NCBI GenBank assembly: GCA_021496505.1
Contig: CP053031.1
Location: 3,216,001 to 3,280,000 of the forward strand
Direction: 5' to 3'
DNA from: Thermoleophilia bacterium SCSIO 60948
Lineage (GTDB): Bacteria > Actinomycetota > Thermoleophilia > Solirubrobacterales > 70-9
DNA: 64,000 nucleotides
A program made the translations under genes and the position numbers. Positions 9,326 through 18,874 of this stretch are shown here, one piece after another (the stretch's first letter is position 1; every line of letters begins with the position of its first letter). The notes under the pieces are model-generated. The model was not told the origin of the DNA and searched no databases. It saw only the letters and a program-made list of their open reading frames with translations.

Positions 9326-9697
9326 ATGGGGAGGGACAACTTGCTGAGCGGACGATCGATCGCGTACCGGGCCATCGCCCTTCTCAGCACCGTCGTGACG
9401 CTCGGCTGCGTCTACCTGTTCATCGTCCGGCCCGTGCTCGACACGACGAACCGGGCGATCGATCAGGCCGGACAGAGCTTCGAGCAGTTCGGGCCCTCGA
9501 TCCAGAAGGCCGCCGAGATCTCGCCCGAAGCCCGGCAGGCGATCCGCAGCGCCCAGCGACTCCAGCGCGAGCAGATTCAGGCCTCGGAGGCCAGCGTGGC
9601 GGAGTCGCGCAGGCTTCTCGACTGCATGCGCCGGGCGAACGGCGACGTCGACGAGTTGTCGCGCTGCTCGGCGAAGTACGACCCCGCGTCGCCGTAG
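9326..9697 (+). CDS. Small single-pass membrane protein of unknown function
   Basis: A 123-residue protein with one hydrophobic segment (about residues 14-35) after a short basic N-terminus, so probably anchored with the remainder outside. The rest (about residues 38-110) is polar and helical with coiled-coil character (many Gln, Glu, Ala). It has two Cys residues near the end that could pair. I do not recognise the family. It stands alone between divergent pafBC and convergent aldo/keto reductase. A TAGGCT element at 9295-9300 could be its -10. Confidence 0.6.
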   Translation: MGRDNLLSGRSIAYRAIALLSTVVTLGCVYLFIVRPVLDTTNRAIDQAGQSFEQFGPSIQKAAEISPEARQAIRSAQRLQREQIQASEASVAESRRLLDCMRRANGDVDELSRCSAKYDPASP

Positions 9698-9718
9698 CGC
9701 CGCGGGGTCGGGGTCGGT

Positions 9719-10561
9719 CTAGCCGAACCGGTCAGGGTCGGGCCCGATCCGCTCGCCGCGGTCGAGGCCGTCGATCGTCGACATCTCCTCGTCGGAGAGC
9801 TCGAAGTCGAAGATCTCGAAGTTCTGCTCGATCCGCTCGGGCGTGACCGACTTCGGGAAGATCACGTTGCCGAGCTGGACGTGCCAGCGCAGGATCACCT
9901 GGGCGGGCTTCTTCCCGCGCGCTTCGGCGATCTCGGCGACGGCCTGGTCCTCGAGCAGGTCGCCGCCCTGGGCGATCGGGCTCCACGCCTCAGTCACGAT
10001 GCCGCGGTCGCCATGCTCGCGGCGCAGACCGTGCTGTGCAAAGAACGGATGCAGCTCGATCTGGTTGACCGCGGGGACGACCGTCGTCTCGGCCGCGAGA
10101 CGGTCGAGGTGCTCCGGGGTGAAGTTCGACACGCCGATCTCCCGAACCTTGCCTTCCTTCTGCAGCTCCTCGAAGGCCTGCCAGGTCTCGACGTACTTGT
10201 CCTCCTGCGGCCGCGGCCAGTGGATCAGGAAGAGGTCGACGTACTCGGTGGCGAGCTTCGAAAGCGACTCCTCGAGCGCGTTCTTCGCCTTCTGGAAGCC
10301 GTGGCTGTCGTTGTTCAGCTTCGTGGTGAGGAAGATCTCGGAGCGATCGAGGCCGGACGCCTTGATCGCCGTCCCGACCTCCACCTCGTTGCCGTACATC
10401 TGGGCGGTGTCGACGTGGCGGTAGCCGACCTCGAACGCCTTCGCGACCGCCTGCTCCGTCTCCTCCGGCTCGATCTGGAACACCCCGAACCCGAGCTGCG
10501 GTATCGAACCGCCGGAGTTCAGAGCGACCGCGGGAACCGAGGAGGTGTCAGAAGAAGTCAT
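9719..10561 (-). CDS. Aldo/keto reductase
   Basis: NADPH-dependent TIM-barrel reductase, 280 residues, closest in character to the 2,5-diketo-D-gluconate reductase group. The catalytic tetrad is visible: Asp and Tyr in VDTAQMYGNE, Lys in LTTKLNND, His in FLIHWPRP. Cofactor-binding motifs VSNFTPEHL, NQIELHPF and IFPKSVTPERI follow. The start is the ATG at 10561. Physiological substrate unknown; detoxification of small carbonyls is the usual guess. Confidence 0.92.
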   Translation of the reverse strand: MTSSDTSSVPAVALNSGGSIPQLGFGVFQIEPEETEQAVAKAFEVGYRHVDTAQMYGNEVEVGTAIKASGLDRSEIFLTTKLNNDSHGFQKAKNALEESLSKLATEYVDLFLIHWPRPQEDKYVETWQAFEELQKEGKVREIGVSNFTPEHLDRLAAETTVVPAVNQIELHPFFAQHGLRREHGDRGIVTEAWSPIAQGGDLLEDQAVAEIAEARGKKPAQVILRWHVQLGNVIFPKSVTPERIEQNFEIFDFELSDEEMSTIDGLDRGERIGPDPDRFG

Positions 10562-10776
10562 GCCCTCCGCCTACCCCGGCACCCGGCCACAAGACACGAA
10601 TTGCGCACAACCCACAACCACCGTCACCCGTCAACCGAACGGGGCCGAAAAGCAAGCCAATCGGGGGAAGCAGGCGAGGACGTGTGCTCCGCACACGACG
10701 AGCCGATGACCCCGAGTGGCGCCGCTTTGCAGGCCCCGCCCCGGACGAGGCGGCTTACTTCAAGCGAATGCGGCCG

Positions 10777-11823
10777 CTAGGCCGCACGAGCGGGGAAGTA
10801 AGCCGACGAGCTGATCCCCCGGTCGAAGCGGGACCAAGCCTCCCCCTCCCGCAGCCCGGCCTCGATGCGGTCGAACGAACCGAGGGTGCCGCCGAGGTTG
10901 TCCATCATGTGGACGAGGGTCGCCTCACGGGTCGCCGGGACGACGGGCGAGCCGTGCTCGAGCGAGCCGTGATGGGAGAGGATGATGTGGAAGATCGCCT
11001 GGCCGAGCGCCGGGTCGAAGCCGTCGATCGACTCGACCGTCGTGCGGACGAAGAAGTACCCGAGCGGGATCTCGCCCTGGAGGCGGCCGGCGTCGGTGAG
11101 GTCGATCGCGAACGGGTCGTCGTTGTAGGCCTGCAGCTTGCCGATGTCGTGGAGCAGCGCCCCGGTGACCGCGACCTCACGGTCGACGCCCGGGAACGCC
11201 GACGCCGCGGCCGACACCGCCTCGGCGACCGAGAGCGTGTGCTCGAGCAGTCCGTGGCGGAAGGCCTGGTGGTAGTGCTTGGCGGCCGGGGCCTCGCGGA
11301 ATCGCGCCCAGATCTCCGAGTCCTCGCCGAAGACGCGGTCGAGCAGCGCGACGAGGTCGGGGTGGTGGATCGTCGCCAGCAGGTCACGCAGGCCGGCCTC
11401 GAGGCGCTCGATCGGGATGTCGCCCGAGGCGATCAGGTCGTCGAGGTCGTACTCGCCGGGCGCCGCGGTGCGGATCCGGTCGACCTTGATCGAGGCGCCG
11501 TACTGCGGATGGACCGAGTACTGACCCTCGACGCGGACGATCGCGCCGGGCTCGGCGCATCCGTGACACGCCTCGACGTCGTCCCAGACCTTCGCCTCGA
11601 CCGTCCCGGTGCGGTCGCGGAGCACGAGCTTGAGGAAGTCCGAGCCGTTGCGGCGCGACAGTCGCTGACGGTCCTTGACCGCCCAGACGCCGGCGCAGCG
11701 GCCCTCGGCCAGCTCGGCGATCGGCGCGAGCGCGACCGCGGTCTCGGCGGCCGCGAGCTGCGGCGGCTCGAGTTCCGGCAGCAGGCTCGGAATCGCATCT
11801 GAGAGGCTGGTCTGGTCGGTCAT
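10777..11823 (-). CDS. YhaM-like OB-fold/HD-domain 3'-5' exonuclease
   Basis: A 348-residue protein with an N-terminal OB-fold (about residues 30-110, FLKLVLRDRTGTVEAKVWDD) and an HD domain. The metal ligands are in GLLEHTLSVAE, TGALLHDIGK and LSHHGSLEHGS. This order is that of YhaM, a 3'-5' exoribonuclease. A Cys-containing loop (CHGCAEPG) in the OB-fold is unusual for YhaM and may bind metal. Start is the ATG at 11823. Confidence 0.85.
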   Translation of the reverse strand: MTDQTSLSDAIPSLLPELEPPQLAAAETAVALAPIAELAEGRCAGVWAVKDRQRLSRRNGSDFLKLVLRDRTGTVEAKVWDDVEACHGCAEPGAIVRVEGQYSVHPQYGASIKVDRIRTAAPGEYDLDDLIASGDIPIERLEAGLRDLLATIHHPDLVALLDRVFGEDSEIWARFREAPAAKHYHQAFRHGLLEHTLSVAEAVSAAASAFPGVDREVAVTGALLHDIGKLQAYNDDPFAIDLTDAGRLQGEIPLGYFFVRTTVESIDGFDPALGQAIFHIILSHHGSLEHGSPVVPATREATLVHMMDNLGGTLGSFDRIEAGLREGEAWSRFDRGISSSAYFPARAA

Positions 11824-11988
11824 CGCTGAAAATCACGCTACGCGGGTGGTCGGACGGCTCCGCGTCGTCCCTTCAACCGCTCAGTCGCTGCTTTGCAGGG
11901 ATTTCTGACAGCAATTCGTGACGCCGCGCGCGTCCTCTACGCAGCGTTCGTCGCAAAGGTGGCGGGCCGGCGGGTCGCTCCGACCGCG

Positions 11989-12978
11989 TCAGTCGCGTTG
12001 CGGGTCGGCGTGCGTCCTCTCCGAGGCCGGAGCGGTTTGAGAATCGTCGCGGTCGCCACTCACATCCGCGAGGACCTGCGCCTCGGGCAACTCGGTCCGC
12101 CCCCGCGCCACCGCCTCGCTCGGGGAGATCCCGCGGCGCTCGAGCTGCGCGTTCAGCACCAGGCCGAGCAGGATCACCAGGTTGGTGATCCAGATCCAGA
12201 CGAGGAAGATGACCACGCCCGCGAGCGTGCCGTAGGTCGCGTCGTAGGAGGAGAAGTTCGCGACGTAGAGGGCGAAGAGCGCCGAGGCCGCGATCCACAG
12301 GACGACCGCGAGCACGGCACCCGGGACGAGCCAGGAGAAGCCGCGGTGCCGGACGTCCGGGGCGGCGTAGTAGAGCAGGCTGAAGATCACCGAGATGCCC
12401 ACGAGCACGAACGGCCACTTGACGATCGACCAGACCGCCACCGCGGTGTCGCCGACCCCGACGACCGAGCCGATCGACTCCGCGACGGGGCCGCTGACGA
12501 CGAGCGCGAGCAGGATCGCGACGAGGATCAGGAGGGTGACCAGCGTGATCGCGAACTGGAGCGGGCGCTGCTTGAAGAACGAGCGCTCCTCGGAGGCGTC
12601 GTAGACGACGTTGGCGGCGCGCATGAAGGCGCCGACGTAGCCGGACGCGCTGAAGATGGCACCGGCGATACCGAGGATGAAAGCCACGCCGGCGGCGCCC
12701 GTGTTCTGCTGGATGCTCTCGAGCGGCCCGCCGAGGGTGTCGACGGCCGACTGCGGCCCCAGGTCGCCGACCACCTCGAGCGCCGAGTCGACGGTGCCGG
12801 GGGATCCGAGCAGACCGAAGAGGCCGACGAGCGCGGCGAGGCCCGGGAAGATCGCGAGGACCGTGTAGTAGGTGAGCGCCGCGGCCCGGTCGCCCAGCTG
12901 CTTCTCGTTGAACTCGCCGACGGAGCTCTTGACCGCCGCCCACCACTCCCGTCGCGGCAGTCGCGCCATCGATCCCAT
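11989..12978 (-). CDS. YihY/BrkB family inner membrane protein
   Basis: A 329-residue polytopic protein with about six membrane segments. The family N-terminus GDRAAALTYYTVLAIFPGLAALVG is recognisable, and the last hydrophobic segment is VWIWITNLVILLGLVLNAQLE. The acidic C-terminal tail is cytoplasmic. The family was once misnamed ribonuclease BN; its role is still uncertain. The start is the ATG at 12978, or the one at 12969. It is divergent from the alcohol dehydrogenase gene. Confidence 0.87.
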   Translation of the reverse strand: MGSMARLPRREWWAAVKSSVGEFNEKQLGDRAAALTYYTVLAIFPGLAALVGLFGLLGSPGTVDSALEVVGDLGPQSAVDTLGGPLESIQQNTGAAGVAFILGIAGAIFSASGYVGAFMRAANVVYDASEERSFFKQRPLQFAITLVTLLILVAILLALVVSGPVAESIGSVVGVGDTAVAVWSIVKWPFVLVGISVIFSLLYYAAPDVRHRGFSWLVPGAVLAVVLWIAASALFALYVANFSSYDATYGTLAGVVIFLVWIWITNLVILLGLVLNAQLERRGISPSEAVARGRTELPEAQVLADVSGDRDDSQTAPASERTHADPQRD

Positions 12979-13118
12979 GGCCGAGTCCCTACCCCGTCAG
13001 CCGCCCGATAGCGCCGCGATGCGTCGGACGGGCTCCGAACGGGCAGGAACGCCCCCGGCGAGGCGCATGGACGACGCACCGCCGAGGACGCAACCCCTAC
13101 GAGAACGAGGACGCAGCG

Positions 13119-14132
13119 ATGGCGAACTACACGGCGGTCCAGGTGGCCGAGAAGGGCGGCGAGCTCGAGGTCGTCGAGCGCGAGCTCCGCGAGCCGGGCC
13201 GAGGCGAGGTGCGGATCGCGGTCGAGGCGTGCGGCGTCTGCCACTCCGACTCGATGACGAAGGAGGGGCTCTTCCCGGGGATCGAGTACCCGCGGGTGCC
13301 CGGCCACGAGGTCGCCGGGCGGGTCGACGCGGTCGGCGACGGGGTCGAGGGGTTCGCCGAGGGCGACCGCGTCGGCGTCGGCTGGTTCGGCGGCTCGTGC
13401 ATGCGCTGCGATCCGTGCCGCAGCGGCGACCGGATCGACTGCGAGAACCTCCAGGTCTCGGGCATCTCCTACGACGGTGGCTACGCGGAGTCGATGATCG
13501 CGCCGGCCGACGCGCTGGCTCGGATCCCCGACGACCTCGGCGCTGCCGACGCGGCGCCGCTGCTGTGCGCCGGCGTCACGACCTACAACGCGCTGCGCTC
13601 GAGTGGCGCACGCGGAGGCGACCTCGTCGCGATCCTCGGCGTCGGAGGCCTCGGGCACCTCGGCGTGCAGTTCGCGAGCAAGCTCGGATTCGAGACGGTC
13701 GCGATCGCGCGCGGGCAGGACAAGCGCGACATGGCGCTCGAGCTCGGCGCCGATCACTACATCGACTCGACCTCCGAGGACGTCGGCGAGCGATTGACGG
13801 CGCTCGGTGGCGCGAAGGTGATCCTGGCGACGGTCACGTCGAGCGAGGCGATGGCGGCGGCGATCCCGGGGCTCGGGACGCGCGGCAGGCTCGTGATCGT
13901 CGGCGCCTCCGCGGAGCCGATCGAGGTCTCCCCGATCAGCCTGATCATGGGCTCGAAGACGATCCTCGGGCACGCGTCAGGCGACTCGAAGGACTCCGAG
14001 GACACGCTCGACTTCGCGGCGCTCGAGAAGGTCGCGCCGACGATCGAGACCGTACCGCTCGCCGATGCCGCCGACGCCTATAAGCGGATGATCGAGGGCG
14101 ATGCGCGGTTCAGGATGGTCCTGACGATGTAA
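13119..14132 (+). CDS. Zinc-dependent alcohol dehydrogenase (MDR family)
   Basis: Medium-chain dehydrogenase, 337 residues. Catalytic zinc ligands are Cys in CGVCHSDS and His-Glu in PGHEVAGRV; the structural-zinc loop carries the Cys set in CMRCDPCRSGDRIDC. The NAD(P)-binding motif is GVGGLGHLGVQFA. It resembles AdhA-type enzymes that oxidise primary alcohols or reduce aldehydes. Start is an ATG with a purine-rich GAGGA about 10 bases upstream. Confidence 0.92.
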   Translation: MANYTAVQVAEKGGELEVVERELREPGRGEVRIAVEACGVCHSDSMTKEGLFPGIEYPRVPGHEVAGRVDAVGDGVEGFAEGDRVGVGWFGGSCMRCDPCRSGDRIDCENLQVSGISYDGGYAESMIAPADALARIPDDLGAADAAPLLCAGVTTYNALRSSGARGGDLVAILGVGGLGHLGVQFASKLGFETVAIARGQDKRDMALELGADHYIDSTSEDVGERLTALGGAKVILATVTSSEAMAAAIPGLGTRGRLVIVGASAEPIEVSPISLIMGSKTILGHASGDSKDSEDTLDFAALEKVAPTIETVPLADAADAYKRMIEGDARFRMVLTM

Positions 14133-14146
14133 AACGTCCGGCGGTG

Positions 14147-14956
14147 ATGGCCGAAGCGATCGACCGCCGCGTCGGGGGACGACGGGCGACGGACCCCGGC
14201 GCGCGCCCGAGCGGCGAGCGGCGCGAGGACTACGAGCGGATGCGCTCGAGCCTGTTGGCGCTGTGGGCGGACCTCGCCGAGTTCTCCGAGGGAGCCTCCG
14301 CCGGCCCGCTGGACGGTGCCTGCGCGGCGCGGTTTCCCGACCCCCGCGGCGCGGTGTTCAACAACGCGCTCCTCGACCGCGGGTGCAGCGACCCGGCGGC
14401 GACCGTCGACTGCCTGCGCGGGCACTACTCCGACGGCGGTGTCAGCGACTACGCGATCTGGGCCCACGAGTCCGAGGCGCCGAGCCTCGAGGCGATCGAG
14501 GCGGCGGGACTCGAGCGCTCGGAGGCGACGCGCGCGATGCTCGTCCACCTCGACCGGCTGCCGCCGAAGCGCCGCGGTTCACGCGGCAAGCTCTCGATCG
14601 GGACGACGCTCGCGCCCGGCGAGGCGCTCGAGCTGAACGCGCTGTCGCTCGACACTCTCGATGCCTGGCCCGACGACGCGACCTGGTATCTCGCGCTCGA
14701 GGACGAGGAGCTCGTCTCCTGCGCCCTCGCCCACGACCTCGACGGCGACCGCTCGATCTCGTTCGTCGCGACGGCGGAGGGCCACCGGCGAAAGGGCGCG
14801 GCGAGCCGCGTACTCGGGAGGATGCTCGCCGACGCGCTGGCATCGGGCTGCCGCTCCGCGAGCCTTCATGCGACGCCGGCGGCCGAGGGCATCTACCGGC
14901 GCGCCGGCTTCACCGACCTCGGCCTGCTGATCGAGTACCGCCCGGCCCGCGGTTAG
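14147..14956 (+). CDS. GNAT acetyltransferase with extra N-terminal domain
   Basis: A 269-residue protein. The C-terminal half (about residues 170-265) is a GNAT fold: the acetyl-CoA loop is in ATAEGHRRKGAASRVLGRM and the last strand is AAEGIYRRAGFTDLG. The N-terminal 160 residues are not recognised but have the look of a degenerate second GNAT domain. The ATG at 14147 follows a GTG at 14144; either could be used. Substrate unknown. Confidence 0.75.
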   Translation: MAEAIDRRVGGRRATDPGARPSGERREDYERMRSSLLALWADLAEFSEGASAGPLDGACAARFPDPRGAVFNNALLDRGCSDPAATVDCLRGHYSDGGVSDYAIWAHESEAPSLEAIEAAGLERSEATRAMLVHLDRLPPKRRGSRGKLSIGTTLAPGEALELNALSLDTLDAWPDDATWYLALEDEELVSCALAHDLDGDRSISFVATAEGHRRKGAASRVLGRMLADALASGCRSASLHATPAAEGIYRRAGFTDLGLLIEYRPARG

Positions 14957-14968
14957 ACCGCGACGCGC

Positions 14969-16585
14969 TCAGCCGAAGTGCAGCGCGGGCGTCTTCGCCG
15001 GCGCGTCCCAGAGCCGCGCGAGCTCTGCGTCGAGGACGACGACCGACAGCACCGCTCCCGCCTGCTCGAGCGAAGTGATCAGGTCGCCGACGAGCGAACG
15101 CGCGACCCCGAGCCCGCGCGCCTCGAGCTCGCGCCGCAGATGCTCGAACAGGACGTAGAGCTGAAGCGGCGGAGTCCCGCCGAGCCCGCTCAGCAGGACG
15201 AGCAGCGAATCGTCGGGGTCGGGATCGAGCTCGTCGAGGATCGGGTCGAGGAGCCTCGCGGAGATCCGGTCGACCGGTTCGATCCCGACGCGGTCGACCC
15301 CCGGCTCGCCGTGGATGCCGACGCCGATCTCCATCTCCGAGCCGTGGATCGCGACGCCGTAGCTGCGCCCGTTCTCGACGACCTTGCGAGCCAGCGCCGC
15401 GACCTCGTGCAGTCCCTGGCCCTCCGCGGCGGCCGCTCCGGCGATCTTCTCGGCGACGATCGTCACACCGGTGCCGCGGCGCCCGACGTCCGAGTCGGCG
15501 GCGATCGCGACGTCGTCGTCGACGATCACGGTCGCGACCTCGATCCCCGAGGCGGCGGCGATCTCCCCGGCGAGCCGGAAGTTGAGCACGTCGCCCGTGT
15601 ACTGCTTGACGATGTGAAGGACGCCGGCGCCCGCGTCGACCGCCTCGGTCGCCGCGCGGATCCCGTCCGGCGACGGTGAGGTGAAGACCGCGCCGGGACA
15701 GGCGGCGTCGAGCATCCCCTCGCCGACGAAGCCGGCGTGCATCGGCTCGTGACCGGCTCCGCCACCGGACAGCACAGCGACCCGGCGCGGCGGCTCTCCG
15801 TCGTGGCGGCGCACGATCACCTGGTGGCCCTCGAGGCGGGTCACGAGATCCGGATGCGCGGCGGCGAAGCCGTCGAGCGACTCCGAGACGAAGTGCTCGG
15901 CCGACCCGACGAAGCCCTCGATGGCCGCTGCCTCCTCGTCGGACTCGACGCGGGCGCCGGCGCGGCGTTCGCGAAGCTCCTCCCAGGACGCGATCTCACC
16001 AAGCTCGCCGCGCAGCTTCTCGGTCACCTGCGCGACGCAGACGGCCCCCGGGTCCATCGCGCCCTTCGAGCGCTCGCCCGCGTAGGCGGCACGACCGTGC
16101 TTGGCGACGGCCTCCGCCGTCGAGTCGGCGCCCTCGCGCGCCGCCGCCGCCGGATCGTCGCCGCCCTCGAGCGCCTCCGCGAGCGGATACAGCGCGTCGA
16201 GCGCGGTCTTGCCGCCGCGCTCGGACTCGCCGTACTCCCCGATGCCGGCGATCGCGGCGCGGAGCATCCCCGCGTCGTCCGCGCCCTCGTCGAGCGCGTC
16301 CGCAGCGCGCAGCAGGCCGACGCCGATCAGCGGCCCCGAGCTGCCGCCCATCGCCGCGGTCGCGGTCTCGGCGGCGTCGCGCAGGACGGAGGCCGGATCG
16401 CCGTCGCGCTCGCTGTCGATCAGCGCGACCGCGCCTCGCGCGAGCGTCGTCCCCATGTCGCCGTCGCCGGCGACGTCGTCGAGGCGGTCGAGCTCGGATC
16501 GGCGCTCGAGCGCCACGTCGCAGAGTGCTCGCAGGAACCGATCGATCCGATCGCCCGCGTCTCCCGACCGCCCGCTATCCGACAT
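14969..16585 (-). CDS. Dihydroxyacetone kinase, DhaL-DhaK fusion in reversed order
   Basis: A 538-residue single-chain kinase with the ATP-binding DhaL domain first (about residues 1-205) and the DhaK domain second (about 215-538). DhaL shows the Mg-ADP motif DVAGDGDMGTTLARG and the loop MGGSSGPLIGVGL. DhaK shows GGGAGHEPMHAGFVG, HIVKQYTGDVLNF and GIHGEPG, the His that binds dihydroxyacetone covalently. Known single-chain ATP-dependent kinases run K then L, so the order is swapped here. The start is the ATG at 16585, which has GGAGGA about 8 bases upstream; the much longer open frame has no similarity. It phosphorylates dihydroxyacetone or a related ketose. Confidence 0.88.
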   Translation of the reverse strand: MSDSGRSGDAGDRIDRFLRALCDVALERRSELDRLDDVAGDGDMGTTLARGAVALIDSERDGDPASVLRDAAETATAAMGGSSGPLIGVGLLRAADALDEGADDAGMLRAAIAGIGEYGESERGGKTALDALYPLAEALEGGDDPAAAAREGADSTAEAVAKHGRAAYAGERSKGAMDPGAVCVAQVTEKLRGELGEIASWEELRERRAGARVESDEEAAAIEGFVGSAEHFVSESLDGFAAAHPDLVTRLEGHQVIVRRHDGEPPRRVAVLSGGGAGHEPMHAGFVGEGMLDAACPGAVFTSPSPDGIRAATEAVDAGAGVLHIVKQYTGDVLNFRLAGEIAAASGIEVATVIVDDDVAIAADSDVGRRGTGVTIVAEKIAGAAAAEGQGLHEVAALARKVVENGRSYGVAIHGSEMEIGVGIHGEPGVDRVGIEPVDRISARLLDPILDELDPDPDDSLLVLLSGLGGTPPLQLYVLFEHLRRELEARGLGVARSLVGDLITSLEQAGAVLSVVVLDAELARLWDAPAKTPALHFG

Positions 16586-16678
16586 AGCCCGCTCCTCCCG
16601 CTGGCCCGTCCCCCAGCGCGACCGGTCGGCCGCCCGTTCACCGTAGCGCCGCACCGTCGCCCGCCGGTTCCCGCGCGC

Positions 16679-16684
16679 TAGCTT
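16679..16684 (+). promoter_or_regulatory. Candidate -10 of a leaderless promoter (TAGCTT)
   Basis: TAGCTT ends 7 bases before the GTG at 16692 of the acyl-CoA dehydrogenase gene, so transcription would begin at or next to the start codon. The same hexamer stands 6 bases before the TfoX-like gene at 26344. No Shine-Dalgarno is present. Confidence 0.4.
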
Positions 16685-16691
16685 GGCCGGC

Positions 16692-17870
16692 GTGGCGGTG
16701 AGCGAGAACCCGGAGCGAGGCACACGGGAGGGCTCGAGCGACCTCGCCGCGGCGACCGAGCGCTTCGTCGCCGACGAGGTGCTGCCGGACGTGGCCGCGT
16801 GGGATGAGGCCGACGAGCTGCCCGACTCCGCCGTCGCGCGGATGGTCGAGCTCGGGCTTCCGGGCGCGCTCGTCCCGCCCGGGTACGGAGGCGCCGGCTT
16901 GTCGGTGAGCGAGATGGTGCCCGTCTGGCGGGCGCTCTCGCGCGGCTGGATCTCGCTGACCGGATCGATCAATCCGACAGCACTCGGCACGGTGCTGCTC
17001 GTCCGCCACGGCACCGACCGGCAACGCGACCGCTGGTTGCCCGCGATCGCGCAGGGCGACGCGCTCGCCTCGTTCTCGATCACCGAGCCGCAGGCGGGCT
17101 CGGACCTGAGGCGGATCGAGACGAGCGCGCGTCGCCATCCCGACGGCGGCCTGGTCCTCGACGGCGACAAGCGCTGGGTCGCCGGAGGCGCGAGCTCGGC
17201 GGTCATATTCATGCTCGCCGTCACCGGCGCGGACGAGCGGCCCTCGTGCCTGGTCCTGCCCGCGGAGGGACGTGGCGAGGAGGGCTGGATCGTCGGCGAG
17301 CTCGACAAGATCGGCTACCGAGGGGTGTCCTCCTCCGCCTACCGCTTCGACGGCTTCCACGCCGCGGGCGCCGAGATCCTCGGTGGCGAGGAGGGCGAGG
17401 GACATGGCGTCTCGCAGATGCTCGGAGCGCTCGAGGTCGGGCGGATCAACGTCGCCTGCAGGGGCCTCGGGATCATCGACCGCGCGCTGGCGCGAGCCGT
17501 CGAGGAGTGCGGCGAGCGCGAGATCGGATCGGGGCTGCTCGGCGACCACACCCACGCCCAGCTCAGGCTCGGCGAGATGGTCGCGCGCCGCCTCGCCGCC
17601 GAGTCCCTGACCGAGCGCGCGGCGCTCGCGGTCGACGCCGGCGCCGACGACGCCGCCGGCCTCGCGACGTCGGCCAAGCTCATCACCTCCGAGACCGCGG
17701 TCTGGGCGGTCGACAGGGCGGCGCGGCTGGCGGCGAGCAGGTCCTACACCGCGGGCGAGGAGCTGGCGCGGCTGCGCCGGGACGCGCCGCAGACGCAGAT
17801 CGGCGAGGGTGCGAACGACGCGCTCTGCATGGCGCTCGCGAGGCCGTTGCTGGAGGATGGGACGCGATGA
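16692..17870 (+). CDS. Acyl-CoA dehydrogenase
   Basis: FAD-dependent dehydrogenase, about 392 residues, that introduces the alpha-beta double bond into an acyl-CoA. The family motif FSITEPQAGSDL lies about one third in, and the C-terminal helical domain holds RSYTAGEELARLRRDAPQTQIGEGANDALC with the usual end of the family. A TTG at 16683 would add three residues; I prefer the GTG at 16692 because TAGCTT just upstream would give a leaderless message. Its stop overlaps the glutaminase start by 4 bases (ATGA). Specific chain length cannot be told. Confidence 0.88.
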   Translation: MAVSENPERGTREGSSDLAAATERFVADEVLPDVAAWDEADELPDSAVARMVELGLPGALVPPGYGGAGLSVSEMVPVWRALSRGWISLTGSINPTALGTVLLVRHGTDRQRDRWLPAIAQGDALASFSITEPQAGSDLRRIETSARRHPDGGLVLDGDKRWVAGGASSAVIFMLAVTGADERPSCLVLPAEGRGEEGWIVGELDKIGYRGVSSSAYRFDGFHAAGAEILGGEEGEGHGVSQMLGALEVGRINVACRGLGIIDRALARAVEECGEREIGSGLLGDHTHAQLRLGEMVARRLAAESLTERAALAVDAGADDAAGLATSAKLITSETAVWAVDRAARLAASRSYTAGEELARLRRDAPQTQIGEGANDALCMALARPLLEDGTR

Positions 17871-18868
17871 GCCCGGCCAACGACCAGGTCGACGAGCGCC
17901 TCGGCGAGCTCCACGCCCGCCACCTCGGGCTCGGCGCGGGCGACGTCGCGAGCTACTACAGCTCGGCGCGAGGTTCCTACCCGCCGCAGGAGGCGGGCTC
18001 CGAGCGCGACCGCTTCGCGATCTCCTTCGCGCACGTCGACGGCGACGTCCACCCCGTCGGCGACTTCGAGCGGCTGTTCCTGCTGCAGTCGATCTCGAAG
18101 GTCTTCGCCTACGCGCTCGCGCTCGCCGACCTCGGTCGCGACGAGGTGCTCTCGCGCGTCGGGGTCGAGCCGAGCGGCGAGGCGTTCAACGCGATCGCGT
18201 TCGACGAGCACACGCACACGCCGTTCAACCCGATGGTCAACTCGGGGGCGATCGTCACGTCGACGCTGGTCCGCGGCGCCGACGCGGACGAGAAGCTCGA
18301 GCGGATCCTGAACGTCGTCCGCAGCCTTGCCGCGAACCCCACGATCGACGTCGACGAGGAGGCCGCGCGCGACGAGCTCGCGATCTCCGATCACAACCGC
18401 GCGGTCGCCTACCTGATGCGAAGCGAGGGAATGCTCGAGGGCGACGTCGAGGAGAACCTGCGGCTCTACCTGCGCCAGTGCTCGATTCGCCTCGACGTGC
18501 GCGACCTCTCGATGCTCGCCGCGACGCTCGCGAACGGCTGCGTCTGCCCGCTGAGCGGCGAGCGCGTGCTGCCCGTCTCGGTCGTCCGCGACGTCCTCAG
18601 CGTGATGCACACCTGCGGGATGTACGACGCCGCCGGCCAGTGGGCGTTCGACGTCGGGCTGCCGGCCAAGAGCGGGGTCAGTGGCGGGGTCATGGCGGTC
18701 GTGCCGGGCAAAGGCGGGATCGGCGTCTGGTCCCCCGGCCTCGACTCCCACGGCAACAGCGTTCGCGGCGTCAACGTCTGTCGCGAGATCTCCGAGCGAC
18801 TCGGGCTCCACCTGCTGGCCGCGGAGACAGAGGACGCGTTCGTCGGCGCCGCCGCGCCGCGCGAGTAG
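17867..18868 (+). CDS. glsA: Glutaminase
   Basis: Serine-dependent beta-lactamase-fold amidohydrolase that releases ammonia from glutamine. It has 333 residues. The catalytic S-x-x-K is in LQSISKVF, followed by NPMVNSGAI, SDHNRAVAYLM, the Tyr in CGMYDAAGQWA and KSGVSGGVMAVVPGKGGIGVWSP. It is coupled by ATGA to an acyl-CoA dehydrogenase, an odd pairing without an obvious shared pathway. A much longer open frame upstream lies inside the acyl-CoA dehydrogenase gene and was discarded. Confidence 0.93.
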   Translation: MSPANDQVDERLGELHARHLGLGAGDVASYYSSARGSYPPQEAGSERDRFAISFAHVDGDVHPVGDFERLFLLQSISKVFAYALALADLGRDEVLSRVGVEPSGEAFNAIAFDEHTHTPFNPMVNSGAIVTSTLVRGADADEKLERILNVVRSLAANPTIDVDEEAARDELAISDHNRAVAYLMRSEGMLEGDVEENLRLYLRQCSIRLDVRDLSMLAATLANGCVCPLSGERVLPVSVVRDVLSVMHTCGMYDAAGQWAFDVGLPAKSGVSGGVMAVVPGKGGIGVWSPGLDSHGNSVRGVNVCREISERLGLHLLAAETEDAFVGAAAPRE

Positions 18869-18874
18869 ACGGGC

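Noticed and set aside
10562-10776. Hairpin GTGTGCTCCGCACAC and possible structured RNA between the aldo/keto reductase and YhaM genes
   Set aside because: I looked for SRP RNA, cobalamin and other riboswitch signatures and saw none; a 5-bp hairpin alone is not enough.
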